NCBI GenBank assembly: GCA_012271065.1
Contig: JAAXHE010000240.1
Location: forward strand, 1 to 21,477
Direction: 5' to 3'
From: Candidatus Latescibacterota bacterium
GTDB lineage: Bacteria > Latescibacterota > UBA2968 > GCA-2709665
Length of the DNA: 21,477 nt
The notes below the pieces were generated by a model, which had not been told where the DNA came from, did not search any database, and worked only from the letters and a program-made list of their open reading frames with translations. This document shows, in pieces, positions 16,180 to 21,477 of this stretch; the stretch's first letter is position 1; each line of letters opens with the position of its first letter. The position numbers and the translations under genes are program-made.

Positions 16180-16292
16180 ATATTCAGTTACTTGGGACTT
16201 TCGAACAGGGTCCGGGGATTCTGATAAGACCCGCTGAAAAAAAGCGAAAACTACAAACGCAGCCTCCTGCTCCGACGACAATGCGGCGTCTG

Positions 16293-16321
16293 AAGATAGG
16301 CCCAAACACAATTTCTGTCAA
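16293..16321 (-). promoter_or_regulatory. sigma70-like promoter of the M23 peptidase gene
   Basis: On the minus strand, TTGACA (16316-16321), a 17-base spacer and TATCTT (16293-16298), with a leader of about 107 bases before the ATG at 16179. No equally good plus-strand promoter for the divergent rlmN gene was found; TTGCAT at 16335 with TAATCT at 16358 (17-base spacer) is a weak option. Confidence 0.68.
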
Positions 16322-16395
16322 CCCGTATTTTCTCTTGCATCCGGAACGCCGCGACATTAATCTCATGCAAATTGACAAAGAGGGGAGATACGAAA

Positions 16396-17478
16396 ATGGC
16401 GGACGTTTCGCAGTCTGGCGACCGTGTGGAACTGAAGGGATTCTATCCCGGAGAACTCGAGGGATTCGTAACTTCCCTGGGACTGGAGCCCTATCGGGCC
16501 AGGCAGATCGCCGCGTGGATCTACAATCGCGGTTCAACCGACTTCGCGGAGATGACCGACCTCGCAAAGGGGGTGCGGACGAGACTCGCGCAGCGAGCGT
16601 CGATATTGAACCTCGAGGTGGCGGCGCGATCGGACGCGGACGACGGCGAAACCGTGAAGTATCTGTTTGAACTTCCGGACGGCAGGCGTGTCGAAAGCGT
16701 CCTGATGCGCGACGGCAGGCGTCGGACGCTTTGCGTTTCGTCGCAGGTGGGTTGTCCGCTGGATTGTACGTTCTGCGCCACCGGTCGGATGGGGCTGATC
16801 CGTAACCTGTCCGCAGGTGAAATCCTGGACCAGCTGATTTATGTACGGCGCGAACTGAGAGCACGCGGAGACGATCTGACCAATGTGGTCATGATGGGAA
16901 TGGGGGAGCCACTGTTGAATTATGAGAACGTCATCCGTGCGATCCGGCTGATGAATCTGGATTACGGTCTGGCTATAGGGATTCGCAGGATAACTCTGTC
17001 GACAGTCGGCTATGTGCCCGGAATCTTGAGGCTGGCAGGAGAGGGGCTGAAAGTCGGTCTGGCGGTTTCGCTGAATGCCGCTGACGATGCACTGCGGTCG
17101 CGGATCATGTCGATCAACCGGCGCTGGCCGATCGACGAGCTTCTTGCGGCCGTCCGAACCTTTCGGCAGCGTATTGACCGGAGGGTGACCTTCGAATACG
17201 TACTGCTGCATGGGCTGAACGATTCGATTGAGGACGCCGCTCGCCTGGTCGCGCTGGTCCGGGCCATACCTTGCAAGATCAATGTTATTCCATGGAATCC
17301 CGTAGAAGGCGCCGCATTTGCTCGGCCGCCCAGGGACGCTGTCGACAGGTTTGTACACATCCTCAGGGATGCGAGATTGACAACGACGGTGCGGTACAGC
17401 AGGGGCGTGGATATCTCAGCGGGATGCGGACAGTTGTATCTCCGTCCGGATGCGGCCGAGGCCGCTGCCGGCACTTGA
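16396..17478 (+). CDS. rlmN: 23S rRNA (adenine(2503)-C(2))-methyltransferase RlmN
   Basis: A 360-residue radical SAM enzyme that methylates C2 of A2503 in 23S rRNA, and in some bacteria A37 of tRNAs, supporting translational accuracy. The cluster motif CPLDCTFC gives Cys120, Cys124 and Cys127. The SAM-binding GMGEP lies at 168-172. The methyl-carrying and resolving cysteines correspond to Cys344 in ISAGCGQL and Cys113 in TLCVSSQVG. Length is normal for the family. The ATG at 16396 is preferred because AGGGGAG ends 8 bases upstream; an in-frame TTG at 16372 would place that site inside the gene. It is divergent from the M23 peptidase gene. A Cfr-type resistance enzyme is unlikely, given the RlmN-typical C-terminus and housekeeping setting. 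Confidence 0.96.
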   Translation: MADVSQSGDRVELKGFYPGELEGFVTSLGLEPYRARQIAAWIYNRGSTDFAEMTDLAKGVRTRLAQRASILNLEVAARSDADDGETVKYLFELPDGRRVESVLMRDGRRRTLCVSSQVGCPLDCTFCATGRMGLIRNLSAGEILDQLIYVRRELRARGDDLTNVVMMGMGEPLLNYENVIRAIRLMNLDYGLAIGIRRITLSTVGYVPGILRLAGEGLKVGLAVSLNAADDALRSRIMSINRRWPIDELLAAVRTFRQRIDRRVTFEYVLLHGLNDSIEDAARLVALVRAIPCKINVIPWNPVEGAAFARPPRDAVDRFVHILRDARLTTTVRYSRGVDISAGCGQLYLRPDAAEAAAGT

Positions 17479-17523
17479 ACTGACCGGCTGCACACGACGA
17501 AGGCGCCACGGCGCAGAATTCCC

Positions 17524-17552
17524 TTGATTGTAATGTAAAGATATGATATATT
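17524..17552 (+). promoter_or_regulatory. strong sigma70-like promoter of the murA-cca operon
   Basis: TTGATT (17524-17529), an A/T-rich 17-base spacer, then TATATT (17547-17552). The predicted transcript starts about 60 bases upstream of murA. This is the most A/T-rich stretch in the area and stands out from the GC-rich surroundings. Confidence 0.75.
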
Positions 17553-17619
17553 TTAACTTATCGAGAAAGATGAAGGATCAGATTTCACAAGACTGAGGCG
17601 CATCGGTACGTGGGTCTTT

Positions 17620-18912
17620 ATGGAACAGTTCGTGATCGAAGGCGGGTTTCAGCTTACCGGCACCATCGAGCCGCTCGGTAACAAGAACGCCGCGCTTACG
17701 CTCCTCGCCGCGAGTCTCCTGACAGACGAGACGGTGGTGTTGAACAATGCGCCGCCAATAGGAGACGTACTCACCCAGATCGCAATCCTGCGCGATCTGG
17801 GTGTCTCGGTTCAGCATCCGGGCCGGGCGACACTGAGCGCATGCGCGGCTTCACTCAGCAAGACCGCCCTGAATCCCGATTACTGCAGAAGGAACCGCGG
17901 CAGCATACTTCTCGCAGGGCCGCTTCTGGCGCGCCATGGACGTGCGACGATGCCCCGGCCAGGCGGGGACAGAATAGGCCGCCGCCGGCTCGATACCCAC
18001 CTTCGAGCCCTGGAAGCGCTGGGCGCGCGCATTGAGACCAGCCACGGCTATGAACTGTGGGCGCCGGATGGATTGACCGGCGCGGACATTTTTCTGGATG
18101 AGCGGAGCGTGACCGGAACGGAAAACGTCATCATGGCAGCCGCCCTCGCCAAAGGCACGACCGTCATCCGTAACGCGGCCTCCGAACCGCACGTGCAGGA
18201 GCTGTGCCATCTGCTCAACGCCATGGGCGCCCGGATTTCGGGCGTGGGTACGAATGAGCTGACTGTCGAGGGCGTAAAGGCGCTTTCCGGCGGCGAGCAT
18301 GCCATCGGTCCCGATTATATGGAGGTGGGGAGCTTTATCGGACTCGCGGCGGTAACCCATGGTGAGATACGGATCAGAGACGCGGCGCCGCATCATATGC
18401 GTCTGAGTCTGATGGTATTCGAAAGGCTCGGGGTGGAGGTGATGGTGGACGGTGAGGACATTCTCGTTCCCGACGATCAGAAGCTTCAGATCGTCCGTGA
18501 CGTCGGGGACGCAATTCCGAAGATCTTCGACGATCCGTGGCCGGGTTTTCCCGCGGATCTGATGAGTATTGCGATTGTTGTCGCCACGCAGGCCCGGGGA
18601 ACCGTGATGTTTTTCGAGAAGATGTACGAGAGCCGGCTTTTCTGGCTGGACCGGCTGATCGAAATGGGGGCCGAGATCATCATTTGCGATCCGCACCGGG
18701 CCGTTATCGTGGGGCCGTCGAAGCTGTACGGCGAGCGGATTACAAGCCCCGACATCAGGGCCGGGATGGCGCTGTTGATCGCCAGCCTCTGCGCCGAGGG
18801 ACAGACTGTGATCCGAAACATCGAACAGATCGATCGCGGGTACGATCGCATCGACGAACGACTTCGCAGGCTGGGCGCCCGGATCGAACGGGTTCCCGTT
18901 CTCCTTGACTGA
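17620..18912 (+). CDS. murA: UDP-N-acetylglucosamine 1-carboxyvinyltransferase MurA, Cys-to-Asp variant
   Basis: A 430-residue MurA, which transfers enolpyruvate from PEP to UDP-GlcNAc in the first committed step of peptidoglycan synthesis. Seen: GNKNAA with Lys22, the [11 protein letters not shown] region near 91-101, the active-site loop [15 protein letters not shown] at 113-127, and GFPADLMS with the catalytic-base Asp313. The loop residue equivalent to E. coli Cys115 is Asp117. In other bacteria with this Cys-to-Asp change (mycobacteria, chlamydiae, Borrelia) MurA works and resists fosfomycin, so intrinsic resistance is expected. The ATG at 17620 has only a weak upstream GTGGG. The cca-type gene follows after 5 bases, so the two form an operon driven from 17524-17552. 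Full length, no sign of decay. Confidence 0.95.
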   Translation: MEQFVIEGGFQLTGTIEPLGNKNAALTLLAASLLTDETVVLNNAPPIGDVLTQIAILRDLGVSVQHPGRATLSACAASLSKTALNPDYCRRNRGSILLAGPLLARHGRATMPRPGGDRIGRRRLDTHLRALEALGARIETSHGYELWAPDGLTGADIFLDERSVTGTENVIMAAALAKGTTVIRNAASEPHVQELCHLLNAMGARISGVGTNELTVEGVKALSGGEHAIGPDYMEVGSFIGLAAVTHGEIRIRDAAPHHMRLSLMVFERLGVEVMVDGEDILVPDDQKLQIVRDVGDAIPKIFDDPWPGFPADLMSIAIVVATQARGTVMFFEKMYESRLFWLDRLIEMGAEIIICDPHRAVIVGPSKLYGERITSPDIRAGMALLIASLCAEGQTVIRNIEQIDRGYDRIDERLRRLGARIERVPVLLD

Positions 18913-18917
18913 ACGCA

Positions 18918-20270
18918 ATGGCATCTGCTCTCGATACGGCAATTGAGGTGGTTCGACGCCTCGACGCGCACGGATTCCGGGCGTTGCTGGCCGGGGGATG
19001 CGTCAGGGACCTTCAGCTCGGGCTGGAACCACGGGACTACGACGTCGCTACCGATGCCGAGCCTCAGAAGGTGATCGGCATTTTTCAAAACGCCCGGGCC
19101 GTCGGTGCGCACTTTGGCGTGGTGGAGGTGCGCCTGGCGGGGCATGCCTTCGAGGTTGCCCGTTTTCGGCGCGATCTGGGTTACAGCGACGGGCGGCATC
19201 CGGATGCGGTCGAATTTGCCGACGTGACGGAGGATGCCCTGCGTCGCGATTTCACGGTGAACGGGATGTTCTGGGACCCGCTCAGGGACCAGGTACTGGA
19301 CTACGTGGGCGGACAGGCGGACCTCAGGGAGAAGACGATCAGGACCATAGGCCCCGCAGAGGACCGGTTTACGGAAGATCGTCTGCGTATGATGAGAGCG
19401 GTTCGGCTCGGCTGCCGTCTCCACTGGCGGATCGATGCTGCCACGTTTGCGGCGATAAGACGTTCGAGTAAGGACCTCTCGGAGGTCAGCGTGGAACGCG
19501 TCCGGGACGAATTCGTCAGAATCCTGACCGAAGGAGGCGCGCCCCTGGGGGTACGATGGCTTATCGACTCAGGGCTGATGAACGGAGTGGCGCCCGAGGT
19601 ACTGGAACTCGATGGGGTCGCGCAGCCGCCTGAGTTTCATCCCGAGGGAGACGTGTTGACCCACACGTTGATCATGCTGGGTCTGATGCGCAACCCGTCG
19701 CCCGAGCTGGCCATGGCGGTGCTGCTGCACGACGTGGGCAAGCCGCGCACGTTCAGGACGGCCGACCGTATCCGGTTTGACAATCACGCCGGCGTGGGCG
19801 CTCAGATGACTGATGAGATCTGCCGCAGGCTTCGGTTTTCCGGCGAGGCGACCCGCCACATCGTTCGTCTGGTGGCGGACCATCACCGCTTTATGCACGT
19901 GCGCCAGATGCGCGCGAGCCGGTTGAAGCGGTTTTTGCGGCTGGATCAATTCGACGAACACCTGGAACTGCACAGGGTGGATTGTTTGTCCAGCCACCGG
20001 AATCTCGAGAATTACCATTTCTGCCGACAGGCTCTGGAAACACTGGAACCTGAAGAGATACGTCCCGAACCGTTGATTACAGGAAGGGACCTCATCGAGC
20101 TCGGGTACACGCCGGGGCCGGCGTTCAAGACGGTGTTGAGGGCAGTGGAAGACGGCCAGCTCGACGGCAGGGTCAGGGATAGGGAGAGTGCGCTGCTCGT
20201 CGCTAGAGGCGTGTTTGAAAGCGGTGCGAAGTCCGTGTGTGACGTCCTGGCCGAGGGCGGGTCAGCCTAG
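18918..20270 (+). CDS. CCA tRNA nucleotidyltransferase / poly(A) polymerase family protein with HD domain
   Basis: A 450-residue class II nucleotidyltransferase. The head domain carries LLAGGCVRD at 23-31 and the metal-binding pair Asp40/Asp42 in RDYDVAT. RRDFTVNGMFWDP (109-121) and TEDRLRMMRAVRL (152-164) are the conserved neck and nucleotide-recognition blocks. A C-terminal HD phosphohydrolase domain has His271/Asp272 in LLHDVGKPRTF and HH at 322-323. The enzyme adds or repairs the tRNA CCA end, or in some lineages polyadenylates RNA. Both tRNAs in this window already encode CCA, which favours repair or polyadenylation over essential maturation. ATG at 18918, 5 bases after the murA stop, so translation is probably coupled. 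Confidence 0.93.
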   Translation: MASALDTAIEVVRRLDAHGFRALLAGGCVRDLQLGLEPRDYDVATDAEPQKVIGIFQNARAVGAHFGVVEVRLAGHAFEVARFRRDLGYSDGRHPDAVEFADVTEDALRRDFTVNGMFWDPLRDQVLDYVGGQADLREKTIRTIGPAEDRFTEDRLRMMRAVRLGCRLHWRIDAATFAAIRRSSKDLSEVSVERVRDEFVRILTEGGAPLGVRWLIDSGLMNGVAPEVLELDGVAQPPEFHPEGDVLTHTLIMLGLMRNPSPELAMAVLLHDVGKPRTFRTADRIRFDNHAGVGAQMTDEICRRLRFSGEATRHIVRLVADHHRFMHVRQMRASRLKRFLRLDQFDEHLELHRVDCLSSHRNLENYHFCRQALETLEPEEIRPEPLITGRDLIELGYTPGPAFKTVLRAVEDGQLDGRVRDRESALLVARGVFESGAKSVCDVLAEGGSA

Positions 20271-20409
20271 TCCCCTCGAATTGACGAACAAGCTATAGAT
20301 CTCCCTGGTCCCCGGTGCTACGCGGTATGTTTGGAACCATCGCCTGGCAGGGGCGTTTCCTGATAGAGAAGACCGCTCGCCATACCCACTGTTTCCCGAC
20401 AGGTGTCCT

Positions 20410-20985
20410 ATGTCAGGACTGATTCGATCCGTTCTCCCGTTTGCCGTTTCGGTCCTCTGCGTAACCCATATCGAGGCGACAACCGTAGAAAGTTTCGGGT
20501 TCGATTCGCTCTGCGAAAAGGCAGAGACAATCGCCCATGTCCAGTGTGTATCCCGCAGCAGCTTTCTGGATGACGGACGAGGAGAAATCGTGACGCGGCA
20601 CCGGTTCAGGGTCATCGCACCGGTCAAGGGCAATCCGGGTGCCGAGATCGTCCTCACACTGCCTGGCGGAACCGCCGACGGCCGGAGGTTGCATATCCCC
20701 GGCATTCCCGATTTCGGCGTCGATGAAGAGGTCGTTCTGTTCCTTACAGTTCCGGACCGGCACGGATCACCGTGGCCGCTGGGACTGGGGCAGGGCTGTT
20801 ACCGCGTGCTCGCAGCGCAGGACGGACACGCCAGGGTCACGATGCAGCCGGGAACGACGCCCCTGCCGGCGGGTGCGCTCTTCAAGCCTGCGCTGAACCG
20901 ACCCTCTCGGCCGTTTCATGTTCCGCTCCCGCTTTTCCTGCATCAGATCCGCCTCACAATTCCCGAACCATCTGACGAACGGTAA
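20410..20985 (+). CDS. secreted protein of unknown function, 191 aa
   Basis: The N-terminus is a good signal peptide (MSGLIRSVLPFAVSVLCV, cleavage near residue 23, IEA/T). AGGTG lies 5-6 bases before the ATG at 20410. The mature part reads as a mostly beta domain: AETIAHVQCVSRSS (38-51), a KGNPGAEIVLTLPGG segment (73-87), then VDEEVVLFLTVP (104-115) and GLGQGCYRV. This layout is one I associate with small exported proteins that often sit near predicted metalloproteases or PEP-CTERM proteins, but I cannot name the family. Two Cys in the mature part (35 and 46) could form a disulfide, with a third at 130. There is no membrane anchor after the signal. It lies 139 bases after the cca-type gene with no clear terminator or promoter between, so it may be read through. 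Confidence 0.72.
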   Translation: MSGLIRSVLPFAVSVLCVTHIEATTVESFGFDSLCEKAETIAHVQCVSRSSFLDDGRGEIVTRHRFRVIAPVKGNPGAEIVLTLPGGTADGRRLHIPGIPDFGVDEEVVLFLTVPDRHGSPWPLGLGQGCYRVLAAQDGHARVTMQPGTTPLPAGALFKPALNRPSRPFHVPLPLFLHQIRLTIPEPSDER

Positions 20986-21401
20986 CACCCTTCTGTGGTC
21001 CACGGCGGATTGAACCCCGTTCAGGTGAGCGAAAACCGGATTATCAGGAAGTTCATTCCACTGCAGCGATCGGCACGGGATCTTGGGGAAGAATCGTTCG
21101 CTCCACCCCAGTGTCCTGTCCCGGAAATTCCTCACCATTCGGCCGCCGATTCATCCCGTCTCGCTACGTTCCCGTCGCTCGCCCACCCTTCGCAGGTCGT
21201 TTGCGCTCCGGCGCCTTGCGAGCCGGGCGACTCGGCGGCCGAATTATGGCGACTTATTTCCGGGTCTGAACACCAGATCCCTTTTTATTTCGCTTGACTT
21301 TGATCCGGCATTGTTGCATCATGCCGGCGCGGTTCATGTGTCCGCTTTTTCGCGTGTAACGTTCTGAATTTAACTGACTTTGGCACTTTCGGCATGCTTG
21401 T
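20986..21401. other. non-coding interval before repeat copy 3
   Basis: About 415 bases without a convincing gene. Short open frames exist but have no ribosome site or family-like sequence. A small hairpin TGAAC/GTTCA lies near 21011-21023. The middle (21140-21240) is GC-rich and composed of short CGxTCGC-like words. It contains the promoter-like pair at 21294-21322 and ends at repeat copy 3. Confidence 0.55.
21294..21322 (+). promoter_or_regulatory. orphan sigma70-like promoter
   Basis: TTGACT (21294-21299), a 17-base spacer and CATCAT (21317-21322). No ORF follows inside the window; the transcript would run into repeat copy 3 and beyond the edge. It may belong to a gene or small RNA outside the window. 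Confidence 0.4.
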
Positions 21402-21477
21402 CATCCCGTTGAAAAAGCCCGTCCGGGCTACGGCCGGCTCTTGCGGTCGAATACTGCGTTGCGCGCCCTCGCCGAAT
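21402..21477 (+). repeat. dispersed intergenic repeat, copy 3 (cut by the window edge)
   Basis: It begins CATCCCGTTGAAAAAGCCCG and continues in register with copies 1 and 2 to the last base, ending CTCGCCGAAT. About 79-80% identical by hand to each of the others. It contains a local AGCCCG/CGGGCT palindrome that the other copies do not keep, so that hairpin is not a conserved feature of the family. Confidence 0.82.

Noticed and set aside
16372..16395. TTG start for RlmN at 16372, preceded by a possible -35
   Set aside because: The AGGGGAG ribosome site lies between this TTG and the ATG at 16396, so the ATG is the better start.
17851..18942. 363-residue minus-strand open frame opposite murA
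   Set aside because: Antisense shadow of an unambiguous MurA; no motif and no ribosome site.
20995..21297. 100-residue plus-strand open frame after the secreted protein gene
   Set aside because: Weak start, low-complexity composition and no family-like pattern, so I leave the interval as non-coding.
21416..21429. AGCCCG/CGGGCT hairpin within repeat copy 3 as a conserved structure or terminator
   Set aside because: Copies 1 and 2 do not keep the pairing, so it is not a property of the family.

Overview
The window is a GC-rich bacterial chromosome segment. Both tRNA genes (a partial tRNA-Phe at the left edge and a complete tRNA-Val) carry CCA in the DNA. Shine-Dalgarno sites, sigma70-like promoters and intrinsic terminators can be read by eye. 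The gene mix (two Gfo/Idh/MocA oxidoreductases, two PhyH-family proteins, a sugar epimerase-like TIM barrel, a PQQ sugar dehydrogenase, a heparinase II/III-type lyase, LarC, and a MurA with Asp in place of the active-site Cys) suggests an environmental heterotroph that lives on complex carbohydrates. Latescibacterota, Planctomycetota-like or Gemmatimonadota-like lineages would fit, but the sequence alone does not settle the phylum.

Layout. 1-1320: tRNA-Phe end, a 63-residue HTH-like protein, a bidirectional terminator, and a LolD/MacB-type ABC ATPase with no permease beside it. 1461-7767: a block of small-molecule and sugar enzymes, namely epimerase/isomerase, cytochrome c-PQQ sugar dehydrogenase, a Gfo/Idh/MocA-VOC pair with ATGA overlap, a second Gfo/Idh/MocA enzyme, and a MetE C-terminal-domain-like protein. 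7768-8160: promoter, tRNA-Val and terminator. 8160-13308: a PhyH-family gene broken by a +1 frameshift, a nested terminator, and an intact PhyH-family gene divergent from a large secreted heparinase II/III-family protein with an N-terminal four-cysteine zinc site. 13325-16179 (minus strand): larC and an M23 murein peptidase. 16396-20985: housekeeping genes rlmN, murA and a CCA-adding enzyme/poly(A) polymerase, then a secreted protein of unknown function. 20986 to the end holds no convincing gene.

The main signal beyond ordinary genes is a dispersed intergenic repeat. Three copies, about 80% identical over some 76 bp, lie at 8401, 14817 (reverse) and 21402. The reverse copy looks like a 99-bp element with imperfect 11-bp terminal inverted repeats, and it begins on the base after the stop codon of the M23 peptidase gene. 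No CRISPR array, phage module, transposase, rRNA or toxin-antitoxin pair was seen.

How the genes may work together (inference): the heparinase-like protein would cut an anionic polysaccharide outside the cytoplasm. The PQQ enzyme would oxidise free sugars in the periplasm. The epimerase, Gfo/Idh/MocA, VOC and PhyH-like proteins would then process unusual sugars or their derivatives. They are not one operon, because strands alternate, so the block is at most a loose neighbourhood.
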